A stretch of 64,000 nucleotides of DNA from Yamagishiella unicocca (taxonomy: Eukaryota; Chlorophyta; Chlorophyceae; Chlamydomonadales; Volvocaceae), in the NCBI GenBank assembly GCA_003116995.1, contig BDSL01000061.1, positions 124,001 through 188,000 of the forward strand, written 5' to 3'. Below are positions 53,001-64,000 of the stretch, piece by piece. The notes beneath the pieces were generated by a model. The model saw only the letters and a list, made by a program, of their open reading frames with translations. It made no database searches and was not told the DNA's origin. A program made the translations under genes and the position numbers. Numbering within the stretch: position 1 is the first letter of the stretch; each line of letters begins with the position of its first letter.

Positions 53001-54839
53001 GGGAGGGATACATCCACTTCTTCTACGAGGTGTGGAGCCGCGACGGGCATGGGAGGGAGGGGAACCAGAGAAGAAACCGTGTATTGGGGGCCTTATGCTA
53101 CCCCACCGGGGATGGGATCTTTTGCTACCCCACCGGGGTCTTATGCTAGGCAGTGGCAGTGCATTGAGATCGTCACTGATGGACGCAGGAGGGCGGTGTT
53201 ATTGAGTTTTCCAACCAGCCAGCTGGCAAGCTAGGTACCCAGGTGCCGCCGTGTGGTCACTTTGTTGTTCTTGCCTGCGCAGGGCACGGTGGGTGCTGGA
53301 CTGCCCGTGATGGGCACCCTCAAACACCTGCTGGAGACGGGCGACAGGATCATTAAGATCGAGGGCATCCTCTCCGGTACGCTGTCGTACATCTTCAACA
53401 CCTTCGGCGATGGCCGGCCGTTCAGCGAGGTGGTGCTGGACGCCAAGTCCAAGGGTTACACGGAGCCCGACCCGCGGGACGACCTCAACGGCACGGACGT
53501 GGCGCGGAAGGTGGGTGCGCTCTAGGCTTCACGGTTTACATGAGCAGTCACACCACACTTGCCGATTACTTGCTTACACTCGGATATAGCGCAATGTTGA
53601 TAACGTGGATGTCACGACCCCTCGATGACTAGACATGCTGAGCACATTAATTCTTGTGCGTGAGGAAAAATAAGCCTACCTTCTTCGGATGATAGTACGA
53701 TAGTCCTGCTGCCCTGGGTGCATAGAGCCGCATCCGGGGACGCATGGCAAACCAACTTGAGGGGCGATGCAAGTGTACTCTTCTACCTATGCATCTATGC
53801 GCTCTTCCGATATGGCCAGTTGTACCTCACTTCTAGTCTGCGCCACCTCCCAGGTGTGTATCCTAGCCCGGGAGTGCGGCCTGATGCTCGAGATGGACTC
53901 CATCCCGGTGGAGAGCCTGGTTCCGGAGCCGCTGCGCGCCGTACAAAGCTCCTCGGAGTACATGGCCCGGCTACCCGAGTTCGACGGGGAGATGGATGCC
54001 AAGCTGCGTGAGGCGGAGGAGAGCGGCGAGTGCCTTCGGTGAGTAATGGTCCGGGGCGGGGTTGAAAGGACCCCCCCCTGGTCGGCACTTCAGCCGTTGG
54101 TCCGAGGTGGGAGCGGTGTCAAAGCGAAGGTCGGGAAGGGACTGCGCTGCTGGTACGTCGCCTCATGGTGGCCACCACCACGGCCATGACGCAATGGACT
54201 GCGGGCGTCGCCGCCTTTGCACTGCATGATCACCTCTTCCTTGGTCGCCGCTGTTTCCTTGCGGCCTGCCGTCCTCTCGGTGACGATGAAGCCTGCCCCC
54301 GTGCCTCTGGTGCTGGTCGCAGCTACGTGGGTGTGGTGGATGCCCAGGGCGGCACCGGCAGCGTGGAGCTGCGGCGCTACTCCAAGTCGCACCCCTTCGC
54401 CCAGCTGCAGGTCAGTGGGGCGGGGGCCGAGTTGGAACCGGATGCGGGGCGGGGGGGCGGCTTGCCGCGAAGGGAGCTGGTGGATAGTTGGCGCAGTGAA
54501 CACTATTTACGGAATTGCCGGGGAGGTTGGGAGGGGTCCTGGTGTTGGAAGGGTTGCTGGTACGAGTTGCCATGGGGCTTGCGGCGGTACCGACGACGGT
54601 TTAATCCACAACGGGTTGAGAGAGTCGGTCAACCTGCGTCATTGCGCGACGCCTACTGACGCCTTGTTGCCTGGTTTGGACCGCCACAGGGCAGCGACAA
54701 CATTATTTCCTTCACCACGGCGCGCTACTTCAAGCAGCCGCTCATCATCCGGGGTCCCGGGGCGGGGGCTGACGTCACGGCCGCGGGTGTCTTCTCCGAC
54801 CTGCTGCGCCTCGCAGCTTACCTGGGCGCCCCCTCGTGA
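47033..54839 (+). CDS. AKHSDH: Bifunctional aspartokinase/homoserine dehydrogenase, plastid-type
   Basis: It catalyses the first and third steps of threonine/methionine/isoleucine synthesis from aspartate in plants and algae. Sixteen exons (47033-47645, 48008-48096, 48257-48397, 48974-49141, 49945-50101, 50335-50438, 50667-50833, 51136-51340, 51632-51745, 51950-52087, 52308-52433, 52922-53029, 53283-53510, 53854-54038, 54323-54410, 54690-54839) give 926 residues, close to plant AK-HSDH. Residues 1-~85 are a transit peptide. Kinase motifs: VHKFGGTCMASADRIR, SDYVVGHGELWSGRL, TIWTDVDGVYSADPR and ELSYFGANVLHPRT. Two ACT domains follow (GMVGVPGIASRIFSSVRDAG; GQGMVARKGVAATMMSALAK), the expected site of threonine feedback. 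Dehydrogenase motifs: GIVGPGLIGGTL (NAD(P) fold), DCTASDAP, VVTPNKK, GTVGAGLPV, GILSGTLSYIFN and EPDPRDDLNGTDVARK. The TGA stop is at 54837-54839, with a TGTAA at 55259. Confidence 0.95.
48705..48829 (+). repeat. 20-bp minisatellite in AKHSDH intron
   Basis: Six copies of a 20-base unit (GTGTGGGCAGATGGGCGGTT) lie in intron 48398-48973. They are almost identical, suggesting recent expansion. The minus-strand reading (Pro/His/Thr-rich frames) is not coding. Confidence 0.95.
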
Positions 54840-55258
54840 TCCTACACCGGCTGCTGAAGCCGCAAGTGCATGCAGCTATGAGCGGGCGGGCGCTGCGTCG
54901 TCTTTGTCTGCCAGGATGTCTAGGCGTGTCGAATCGGCCGCGTTGGACAACACGAATATGAATAGCTCTAGAAAGGTTGGCCGAAAGTCCAATTCACCAG
55001 CACGGATGGATGGGTATTAGTGATGTTGGCCCTACTGCGGTGGTAGCAAGCTTGCGGCAGGAGGCCTTGCAGGAGAGGCGCTGCTTGAACATATCGACCG
55101 TCACGGCTAGTGCGGTGATAACCGTCAACCGCTATTGCCGCAAGGGTGCTGCTGGTATATGGCGGTGTAACACCGCTCTCTGGGGATTCAGCATTGCACG
55201 GCCAGGCTATTGCTATAGCACAGCGCGCCAGCGTTTGCGATGTGAGTCCGAGCTGTTC

Positions 55259-55263
55259 TGTAA
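55259..55263 (+). terminator. TGTAA poly(A) signal for AKHSDH
   Basis: It is the TGTAA I find after the AKHSDH stop, giving a ~430-base 3'UTR. Confidence 0.4.
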
Positions 55264-55300
55264 GATGCGTCTGGCGAATTTGCCCGGGGCGTCGGCCGGA

Positions 55301-55305
55301 TTACA
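55301..55305 (-). terminator. TGTAA (minus) poly(A) signal for OPR-like gene
   Basis: TTACA on plus lies 261 bases beyond the OPR-like stop. Cleavage ~13 bases further would put the transcript end near 55288, close to the AKHSDH 3' end. Confidence 0.4.
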
Positions 55306-55565
55306 GGTGGCTCCACACAGTTGGCAGAAATTTGGAAATCAGACCCTGGCTTCGTCTCGCCGTATGCGAGACTAGGAAGGTGATACGTCGGCAAACGAGA
55401 AGCATGTCCGCTTTACACAACGGGGGCTCCGGAACCTACGCGGCCGCACCGCCAATCCAGGAGCCCATCAGCAATACTTTTGGCCCAGCCGAGGCGGCGA
55501 CATCACGTCGCTGCGCCCTCTCCCGAGGGTCCGGCGCCGGTACAGAACTCTATGGACGTGGCCCC

Positions 55566-58500
55566 TCAAGCCGCAGCCATGGCGGCGTCCTGCGAGGTGG
55601 CCGCCTCATCGCCCTCGGGAGCGGCCACTGCCGCCTCCGCCTCCGTCTCCTGCTGCGCCTCCGCCTCCTGCTCCAGGGACTGCGCGGAGCCATCCAGCTG
55701 AGCCTGCGTGCGAAGAGAAGCAGACACAGAGCAGGACCGGCGACGTGTTACACTCGGCTGTAATACGGACGACGAGAACTCGGCGTTGCTTGGCGTGTAC
55801 TTGGCGTATGCGATGCTCGGGGAACGGCGGACAGGCCCCTGCCCTCGCCCCCCCGCCCTTTTCTCCAACTCTCCCCTCTGCCCAATCCCTCACCTGAGCC
55901 TGCGCCACCACCTGGCTCAGCCGGTATCCCTGGCCAAGCAGCGGCAGCGCCGAAACCACCTTGGACAGGGCGTCCGATGAACAGCCGGGCAGCTTCTCGC
56001 GGCAGGCCAGTACGAGCTCGTCCAGCCACCTAGATGCGACGCGGCGTTGAAGGAAGGGTTGGGGAGGACGGTTGCCAGCAGGGGAACGAGCGCCGCCCGC
56101 GTCAGACGGCGTATTTGCCCTCTTCCCATGCGTGCACATGTGCCCTCCTCGCCGCCTCCTCACCGCTGGCCACTCCTCTCCCAGCCTACTGGGCCTCACC
56201 TTGCCGCTGAACCCCCTCCATGCAAGGGGGGTCAGCGGCAAGGTCTGTTTTAAAGGGTTTTTTCGGGCATCCACGGGTCTTCCTCGAACCCTCCATGTAA
56301 GGACACCCTCATCGCCGCCAGATGCCCTTCACTTCAATCGTCAGCAACCCTGCCACCGATCCCCCCGTCCCCTCCGCCCTCACCCCCCCCCCGTCCCCTC
56401 CGCCCTTCGCACAGGTATTCCGTCGGACGGTTTCGCGTCAAGCGGTTCCCTCACCCCCCCGCACACACGCACCTCTCGCTGGGCGGCCTGTACTGCCACA
56501 GCGCCAAGCTCATTGCCACGTTGGCCAGCTCGTCGCCGGTCAGCCGGGGCCACACGCGGGGCAGGGCGGCGGCTAGCAGCTTGAGGCCGTCCGGGCTGGG
56601 GCTAGCTTGCAGGTAGGCCAGCGAGTAGGAGATGGTTGCCAGGTCGGAGGGGAGGCAGTACCTGAGGGCAGGAGGGGGCAGGAGGGGGCAAATGTGGCGG
56701 TGTGGCAGTGGATAGAGGGGCCAGGGGCTGTGCGGTCACTCCTTGGGCCTGCCCACCGGGTCCCAAGGCCCCGGCTTTGCCCTAGGCAGCAAACTGCACC
56801 AAACGGTGTCGCGCTTGTGCCGCGTGTTGACCCGTGCCTGGCTGCCCGTGCGTCTGCCGGCGCTCGCCCTACCAGCTCCCGGCGCACCTGAGCTGCCCGA
56901 TGAAGGCTTTGGTGGCGGCCCTCAGCCAGGGCTCCGAAGGCCGCCAGTCGAACTGCGTGAGCGACCACGTGGTGCGAGTCAGGTCGGCCACACGCATGTA
57001 CTCGACACCGGATGCGCCGCCGCCTCTCCCGCCGCCAGCCAGAAGCGGTCCCAGCCAACTGGCGGGGTCCGGCCCGCCAGCGTAGCCCAGAGAAGCCAGT
57101 CCGAACAGCGTGTTGACGGCCTCCAGGTTGTTGAAGTCGGGGGCCTGAAGGAAGGAAGCAGCCGGCGGAGATCAGGCAGGGGCCTTGGTACATGCGCCAG
57201 GGGCCGGCCAAGGCGATACCAACCGTCGGCCTGGCAGTCGGCAGTTGGCACTGGCGTTCGAGCCCGAGTACAACCTCAACCGCTTCCCTCAAAAGCCCGG
57301 CCCCCTCATCACCTAGCTGCGGCGCCGTCCCAGTCAGTCTCCCACCTGCTTGGCCACCGCAGCCGTGAAGGCCTCCAGCCAGGAGGGCCCAGGCACGTAG
57401 CCCAGCCGGGACAGGCCCCCGACCGTGTTGGACAGCTCAACGGGCTTAAATAGGCCCAGTCGCTTCTCGCTCCTGGCGGGGTAAGGCGGGGGGGAGATGG
57501 GAGGCGGTGGGGTGGATGGGTGTGGCCGTGGGTATGTATGGAGGGGGCACATGCTTCGCAGGAAGCACTGTGAGGAGTACCAAAGATTGCGGCGCCCGTC
57601 GAGGTAACGGCAAGCAGCATAGGCCAACATGCAAGCGGACACCTGGGCGGGTCTCGCCAAAGCCCTCAATAGGACTCCTCGTCGCGCATTCCCACCCACC
57701 AGTAAACGAACTGTGCCAGCCACTCGTCTCCGGGCGTGTAGTTCATGCGAGCAAAGGCCCAGACCATGTTACTGTACTCCCAGCTGTTAAAGTTACCCAT
57801 CATCTGGGGGAACAGCGGGCGGGGGGGGAGGGGAGTTGGAACAGAGGACAGCGGCAGCCGCATAAGGAATCCACCCCGAGGGAGCAGTGGCAGCTAGGAC
57901 CAGGGAGGTAAATGATTCCCGACCCACATCACGCGTCTTAACCACACTATTGGTAACACGCAAGACGCGGCCTGACTTCGGCGTCTTCACCGCCAGGGCC
58001 ACACGCACCCACTGCGCCACGCACCGAAAGCCGGCAACGCTCCCAGGCCTCCCATGCATGCCGCCCCCACCCACCCGCTGACGCCCACCGCGGCGGCCCC
58101 CTCCCTCCCCCTCCACCACCCGGTCCCCTCCCCCACCTGCAGCGCCCTCTCCGCCAGCCCCGCCACCAGCTCCGCATTGAAGAGCTCCAGCCGGGCAACC
58201 GAGTACAGGCACGTTGCCAGCTGCTTGGGGCGCAGCACCGGAACCAGCGCCGAAACCCAGCCGTACAGAGAGGCCACTAGCGCCTCGAACTCTGCCCCAT
58301 CGGTGGGGGACGCGGGCCGCCCCTCGCGTGCCACCTGCAGGCGACACCAGCAGCAGGCGGAGGAAGCGAAGAGGGACATGTCATAGCGGCTAACTATCAT
58401 ATTCATTCCCATCCCCAACCCCTCCACATGGCGTGGCGTGTTGCGGAGCAATCTGCTATGAGACCATCCATCCCATCACCCACCGGTGCATCCCATCACC

Positions 58501-60988
58501 CCCCCGGTGCGCACCACCTCGCCCAGACATCAACACGCGTTTCCTCACCAACCAAACCCTGTGTGTCCCGTGTGCCTACCGAGGCCCGGGCCTTCACCCC
58601 GCCCCACGGCCCCTTTCCCCTCTACCCCGGGCCGCACCTTGATCATCATGTTGGAGATGTTCTCCGCGTCCAGGCTGCTGCCGCGGGTCTCCAAGACTGC
58701 GGCCACGGCTCGCCAGTCGGCGGCGGCGCGAACTGCGTCGTTGTTGGCCTGGCGGGCCGCCATGGCCTCCTGGCTCATACCCTCGCGGGGTCCTGCAGGG
58801 CGGAAGAGGGCGTTGGGAGGTGTTTGCGGGAGAGGAGAGACCGCGTGGGGACCGCGTACGACAGTTATGGGGGGGTGGAGGAGGAAGGGACGTGAGGGGA
58901 GGTGCTGGTTCCGGGGAAGGGGGCAGGCGGAGCGCGAGAGCCTGTCATCATATGGTGCTGTCATCATATGGTGCGAGGGCATGGGCGTATGGTAGCGGGA
59001 TCGCAGCCGCCCTCGAGACGCCCGGCAGAGGCTGGGATGTGGGTCAGCCGGTGCAGGTGGCAGCAGCCGCCCCGCCCCATCGCGACTCCCCGGGCCTCGA
59101 GGAGACATGGGGGCACACGGGCTGTACCTAACTCCGTGCACCTCCATGCCCTTGCTCTTACAGTGCATATCCCCCTCCGAAGCGCCCTCCAAGCCTCCAC
59201 CACCTGCCTCCACCCCTCCACCACCTGCCTCCACCCCTGCACCCCCCCACCCCTGCACCCCTCCACCACCTGCCCCCACCCCTGCACCCTCCATCACCTG
59301 CTTCCACGCAGCACCGCAACGCACCTCACCTTGGAACGTGCGGCGCTCCTCTCCTCCCTGACCCGTGCCAACGCCGGCGCCATCACCGCCACCGCCATAG
59401 CTGCTGCTGCGGCCTCGGCCCCGACCGCCTCCATAGCGGCCTTGTGCCTGACCTTGACCCTGACCTTGACCCTGGCCTTGGCCCTGGCTTGGGTACCCCC
59501 GACCTCCGCCCTCCCGGCGGCCCTGCCACTGGCCGGCCCCCCCTTGCTGCTGCCCCTCAGCGCCGCCCTGCCCTGCAGGCTGCTGCTCCCAGCTGGAGCC
59601 GCCGGGAGACCCGCCCCATCGCCGCTCGCCACCGCCACCGCCGCCGCCGCCGCCCCGACCGTAACCCCTGGAGGGTGAAAGCGTCGAGCACGAGCGTACA
59701 AGTGCGTTTATGTGATCGAGTCGCTGCAGGCGCGTTTGACGCCCAGCCATGCGCCTTACATGGCTAAGAGCTGTTCCGCCGCAGCCCCTGTGGAGCGGCA
59801 CTACACACGTAACGCGTCCACCTCACCGCTCGCCGGTTATACTGATGGAAATTTGGCGTCGTTCACTCGCTTTTGTGTCCCGAATTCAAGCAATAGCCTC
59901 GTCTAAGGTGCTGTACTCGTTGGATACCACGACAGCCACGCAACCCGCTGCAGGACGAGGATCCAGGCAGCACGGGTTCAACCCACGCAACCCATCCATC
60001 TATCCACCCACCCACTCGGAACTGACAGGTGGCCGCCGCACCAACCCAATTCAGCGCCCCGCCGACCGATTGTTGGGCGCACGTAAATTAAACTAGCGAG
60101 AGGCTGGCAACGCACCTGCCGCCACCGCCACCGCCGCCTCGCCGCTCGTAGCCGCCACCCCCGCGTCCGTACGACCTGCCGGGTTGTTGTTCCTGGTCTC
60201 CTGAGTAGCCATATCCCCCGGCGCCACCGGTGGTCGAGGTGGTCGTCATGCCGTCGATGGACACGTCCTCGCTGGTCGTGCTCTCGTCGCCCGCGCTGAT
60301 CGCCGCCGCCTCATCCCACTCAGCGCCCTCGTCGCTGCGAACGCACACAAGTCGACCGGCAACAGCAGTCAGGCTTCTTGCAATCGCGAGCAGGAACACG
60401 GTAGCGGCAACAGCAGCGTGCGCAACACCCTAGGGCGGCAACCGTGGGGGTTCAGAAGTTGCTGGTAAGGAAAACACGCAGCAAGGAGGACTGCCGGCGT
60501 AGCGAAGGCTACGATACAACAGTTAATACTCACTCGAACTTCTTGGACCGACCACGCTGCGGCTGCTTTCGTTGTTCGCCTGTTGCACCCGGGCGGGCGC
60601 GCGGCCCACGGCCGGATCTACCGTCGCCGTCGTTGTCCTGCGGTGGGGAGTGCCGGCAGCACGAAAGACGGGTGTCGAAGCTCGCACAATAACCGTGCGG
60701 CGGTTTGGCAGAACCTCATACACGCTATAGAAAAATGCCCAAGCAAGGTTCTCACGTAGTCATAGGCGCGCACGCGCACGTCCAGAGTTAAGATGCTTGT
60801 TCGCAGGCGGCGCTGGGTCGGGTGGGTCGCTTGCAACCAAGCCGGTTTCAGCACCTGCAAGACAGTTAATACCAATTGCACAGTGTTGCAAAAAAGGACA
60901 GCGCAGCGCCAAGTTTTTGCGCTTCTTGACATTTTTAAGATTCACCTTTGGTGAAGTCTCGCAGCAAACCCCCGGCCGTAACACGGCC
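55566..60988 (-). CDS. RGG-domain plus octotricopeptide-like repeat protein
   Basis: Firm exons (minus): 60637-60534, 60334-60116, 59667-59330, 58792-58638, 58334-58137, 57803-57700, 57472-57346, 57144-56888, 56661-56473, 56029-55894, 55703-55566. They join in phase into 654 residues. Two tentative 5' exons (60988-60946, 60854-60756) also fit in phase; the start codon is unresolved. The N-terminal ~210 residues are basic then Gly/Arg/Gln-rich (RGG-like), an RNA-binding low-complexity region. The next ~380 carry ~38-residue helical repeats of the octotricopeptide type: YSNMVWAFARMNYTPGDEWL, SRLGYVPGPSWLEAF, FGLASLGYAGGPDPASWLG, TWSLTQFDWRPSEPWLRAA, SLALWQYRPPSERWLDELV. OPR proteins control organelle RNA stability, splicing or translation in green algae, so a chloroplast or mitochondrial RNA target is likely (inference). 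The C-terminus is Glu/Ala-rich and no RAP domain is seen. Confidence 0.72.
56247..56297 (+). repeat. Dispersed intronic motif in OPR-like gene intron
   Basis: It lies in intron 56030-56472 of the minus-strand gene. On plus it reads a TTTTAAAGGGTTTTTTCGGG-type A/T end and then CATCCACGGGTCTTCCTCGA. In gene sense it is the inverted orientation, lying ~175 bases after the donor. Confidence 0.75.
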
Positions 60989-61564
60989 CTGCAACATCGA
61001 ACAAAGATTAGGGTGATCCTGATTGAATATGCCCGTGCACCGATATGGCAGCGTATACACGCAACATGGCCGCCGCCGGGGTGGTCGCGCTGGGCTAGTC
61101 GCACAGGATGAGTTCGCCCGGCCGTTACTTACTGCCTGGGTATCATCCTTAGAGTTTTACTGTCTTGGCGCCGTTTGGGCCGAGATAAGATTGCAAAACT
61201 GTGTAAAGACTTGCACCAGCCGTTGGTCCGTGCGGACTTCAACAATGGATCGTTCAATCACTGTGGGTTAGATGTTTGGACGACCTATTTTGCAACACAG
61301 ATACTTTACGTTAAATGGTGGAAATCTTGATATGCAGGTCCCAAGTGGGAGTCTGTCGTGCCGATTTGTACCGGTTTTCATGACCTCTTATATTTGTTCT
61401 CGCACAACTGATCTGAAGCATTATTCAGCTATAAATTGCAGGAGGACACGACATGGAAAGGTATCAGAAGTCCGGAACGTTACAGGCTCTATCCGTAGGG
61501 CGGCAGTCAGAAGCACCAGCCCGCACCCCGCAACACCAGGCCGGCCACCTCCTTGTGCCACACG
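60989..61564. other. 5' region of OPR-like gene and 3' side of TFIIS
   Basis: The unresolved first exon of the OPR-like gene is probably within the first ~110 bases; an ATG on minus at about 61066 (MLRVYAAIS) is a candidate but cannot be joined in phase. A TGTAA on minus lies at 61480. Nothing else is seen. Confidence 0.35.
61480..61484 (-). terminator. TGTAA (minus) poly(A) signal for TFIIS
   Basis: TTACA on plus lies about 80 bases past the TFIIS stop codon, in the right orientation and distance. Confidence 0.45.
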
Positions 61565-63398
61565 TTAGCAGAACTTCCACCGGGCAGAGCAGTTGGTGCA
61601 CGTGACGAACGTGGTCATCGGCTGCGAGAATGTTGGGCACCAGGCAGAGGGGTAGGGTCATCGGGCATCAGCCCAATGCAAATGCGCATGCTGTCCGAAG
61701 TCGTCGAGTCTAGAAGCCAGCAAATCCCCGCAGTCCTTACCACCCCCCGGATTCCACCACATACCTCATCAGCGGATCGCGTTTGCAGTTGCTACGGTCG
61801 AGGCCGCAATGGCATCCACGCGGGGGTCACACGTGGCGTGCAGGGAGAGGGTGCACGAGGGGGCGTCAGTACGGCGGCCGTCAGGAATCCCTCCCAAGGC
61901 CGCTGGCTGAATAAGAAGCGGCTGCCACGTGGCGTCCACATCGGTTGGATCGGGTCACTTGCCCCTGCCCTCGAGCCTGTTGGCATACTCCCCGAGCTCT
62001 CAATCCAGCCCCCGCAACAACTGCAGCCCACCGAATTGCCCGATCGTGCCATTCCACAACCGCAAGCCCCCGTCCAGCCCCGTGTCCGCTTACGTAATAT
62101 GTGCACTTGCGCTGCTTGCAGCGGCCGCACCTGGGACGGTGAAGGAGGGGGGAGCACAACCAAGTCGGTATCAAGAGGATGCCCCACGGCGCTCATATGC
62201 AGCAGCTGCAACGCGTCGCCCAGCTCACAACCCACCCACCCGTCCAGTACCCAACCAGTGCGGCCGACCTGCGAACCGCTGCTGCTGCCCAGCACTGCTG
62301 CGGCTGCTGTGTCATGATCGTGCGAAAGAGGATCAGGAGGAGCGTGTATCACAAACGGCATCCAAACACGCCCTTCCTTCTGGCAACCCTCGTTCGGGGC
62401 CCACCCGGGACCACCCTTCCGCCTCGCCCCTCCGGCAGGCCAGCCCACACGCACTGGAACATGTCTGTGGTTGCCGTGTTGTTAATGCCGCGGACCGCCT
62501 CCTTCGCCAGCCACTCCTTGAGCTCGCGGTTCTTGCGCTTCTGCTCGTCGCTGGCCATTTCCTCGGCGCTCATGCGCACGAGCGTCTCGGGAGAGACACT
62601 GCCGCTCAGCGTCCGCTCGCGCAAATCAGGGTTCTTCAGGTCCTTCAAGTTGAAGCACAATGACCGAGCCTTGGCCTTGTACTCGCCGCTCACTGGACCA
62701 CCGCCGCTGCCGCCCAGCAGTTCGTACAGCGCGTCCTCAATGGCGGCGGCCAGCAGGTTCGGCGACTGCGGCGACGAGGCGCCTCCGCCGCCACCACCGC
62801 CGGCGTCACCGTCACCGCCCCCGCCTCCACCATATCCTACCGCCAGTGCCTCCGCCAGCATGACGCGCACTTTATCCCGAGTATCGTTGCCACAGCGGGG
62901 CGGCTCGATAGCGAACGACGTCGAGGGTTGCCGCTGCAGCGACTGTGAAGATCCCGCGCTGCGCAGCCCGCCCAGAGGTCCAACGGTGGGTTTGGATGAG
63001 GTAGCTGCCGGCGCTGAAGCAGGGCTTGGAGCGGGGACGGAGCCTCGCGTTGCATGAACGGCCCCTGCTGGGCCTCCCCGCTGCGTCTCTGCGTCGCCAG
63101 CCTCTGCATCGCCGCCGTCCGGCAGCTGCTGCTCCTGCTTGACGCATTGCTTCCAGGATTCAACAGCCGCCTTGGCTGCCTGGGCGACTGCGTCGACATT
63201 GTGCTTACAAAACTTGTTCAGCCGCTTCCCGGCATTAGTGCGCTTCAGCAAGTCCGCTGTCACAGCTCGCTTCTGCAACTGCTTTAGAACATCCAACATT
63301 CGCGACTCCTCCGCGCGGTCGCCATCGCCGGCGCCCTTGCTGCAGGCCTCTAACGTCTTCAGGCAGGTATTAAGATCTTGCTCAGATATCTGCCCCAT
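61565..63398 (-). CDS. TFIIS: Transcription elongation factor TFIIS
   Basis: TFIIS binds RNA polymerase II and stimulates transcript cleavage when the enzyme is arrested. Exons (minus): 63398-62455, 62130-62094, 61791-61765, 61621-61565, giving 354 residues. Residues ~25-75 are the N-terminal LW domain (VLKQLQKRAVTADLLKRTNA, then AKAAVESWKQCV). A Ser/Pro-rich linker follows. The central domain (DTRDKVRVMLAEAL, then SGEYKAKARSLCFNLKDLKN and MSAEEMASDEQKRKN) contacts polymerase. The zinc ribbon is CGRCKQRKCTYY, QLQTRSADE, PMTTFVTC and NCSARWKFC, with all four Cys and the catalytic Asp-Glu present. A Gly-rich insertion lies inside the central domain (about residues 185-205). The C-terminus ends exactly at the canonical WKFC-like residues, confirming the exon chain. 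Confidence 0.96.
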
Positions 63399-64000
63399 AA
63401 CCTTGTCACGCTGGGTTAGCCAGGGCTATGTAGTGGTGCAAAGTCGAACCAGGACGAAATGGGATAACGCGCGAGATTGTGTTCAAGGAATAACGCAGTT
63501 GCTATGAGACTTTGCTATCGTAATGCTTTCAGACCTCATAATGCGTGGTGATATCACCTCTGGCAGGATTGTCATCCCGTAATTCGCGCGGTTCGGTTCG
63601 GAAAAGTCGCCGACCCACAGTGCATTTTATATCGGCATTATGAAGCGATCCTTACCATTTATACGATCGCATGGGCTCTCAGTTGATGGTCAACGGCATT
63701 GAAACGGTTGCGTACTGTTCGGAGTACTGTGTCGTAGTCCTACCCGCCATTGGAGCCCTGTGGAGCTCTTGGTGATACATTGAGACGCAGGACGCACCAT
63801 ACGCTTAAAATTATGCGATGAATCGTACCCAGCATAATAAACAGGTGCTGTCCGCGGCTATATGTGGTGACATTCGCACTAAGCGCACTAACTAGCCAAA
63901 CGTGTGCAGTATTTATTTACCAGAGTGCAAATCGGCGGACAGCGTTTGTGATAGCCAACACGGGGATCCGGGGAAGTTAAAAAGTCAGGGATGCATCAGA
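63399..64000. promoter_or_regulatory. Promoter side of TFIIS, otherwise nothing seen
   Basis: It is of mixed to AT-rich composition, without coding signal up to the window end. The TFIIS promoter must lie here; no specific element was identified. Confidence 0.4.

Larger units (their letters stand above)
54840..55565. other. Convergent 3' regions of AKHSDH and the OPR-like gene
   Basis: The 3'UTR of AKHSDH (+) and that of the OPR-like gene (-) meet here. TGTAA on plus at 55259 and TTACA at 55301 (TGTAA on minus) face each other within 50 bases. No other gene is seen. Confidence 0.45.

Noticed and set aside
58860..59330. Pro/Thr-rich plus frame opposite the OPR-like gene
   Set aside because: It is the antisense shadow of intron 58793-59329; no exon signals on that strand.

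Overview
The window is nuclear DNA of a green alga, most likely a chlamydomonad or volvocine chlorophyte. The reasons are: coding sequence split into many short exons with consensus GT-AG introns, very GC-rich genes and introns, TGTAA motifs of the chlorophyte polyadenylation type near gene ends, plastid-type N-terminal extensions on PurD and aspartokinase, an octotricopeptide-like (OPR) repeat protein, and LINE, Copia and tyrosine-recombinase transposon remnants. No prokaryotic, organellar, tRNA, rRNA or CRISPR feature was recognised. All exon boundaries were assembled by hand from splice consensus and reading phase. Every coding chain listed keeps an open frame, apart from unresolved 5' ends in two genes. 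LAYOUT: 183-7421 (+) is the 3' part of a HEAT-repeat protein gene whose introns are full of minisatellites. 7732-10568 (+) is a type II membrane, glycosyltransferase-like protein. 11552-15899 (+) is phosphoribosylamine-glycine ligase (GARS/PurD). 17519-20476 (+) is an unrecognised 724-residue membrane-anchored, mostly disordered protein. 21672-24314 (-) is a GT10 alpha-1,3-fucosyltransferase. 24315-30218 is intergenic sequence with transposon debris, including a tyrosine-recombinase fragment and a LINE zinc-finger fragment. 30219-31727 (+) is a lysophospholipid acyltransferase. 31728-39850 is repeat-rich: a 177-bp satellite, 48-bp repeats and a decayed Copia element with two recognisable LTRs. 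39851-41591 (+) is a GT69 (CAP59/CMT1-type) glycosyltransferase. 42084-45360 holds LINE fragments in both orientations. 47033-54839 (+) is a bifunctional aspartokinase/homoserine dehydrogenase in 16 exons. 55566-about 60988 (-) is an RGG-plus-OPR-like RNA-binding protein gene, convergent with the previous one. 61565-63398 (-) is transcription elongation factor TFIIS. HOW THE GENES RELATE: these are ordinary single eukaryotic genes, not an operon. GARS (purines), AKHSDH (threonine/methionine/isoleucine) and probably the OPR-like protein (organellar RNA) would act in the plastid or organelles. The fucosyltransferase, the GT69 enzyme and the 500-residue type II protein would act in the Golgi, which is a loose local enrichment. 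TFIIS acts with RNA polymerase II in the nucleus. The most unusual signal is a short (about 45 bp) dispersed motif found in introns of at least three unrelated genes, in both orientations, often close to a splice site. It resembles the footprint of an intron-associated (introner-like) mobile element.
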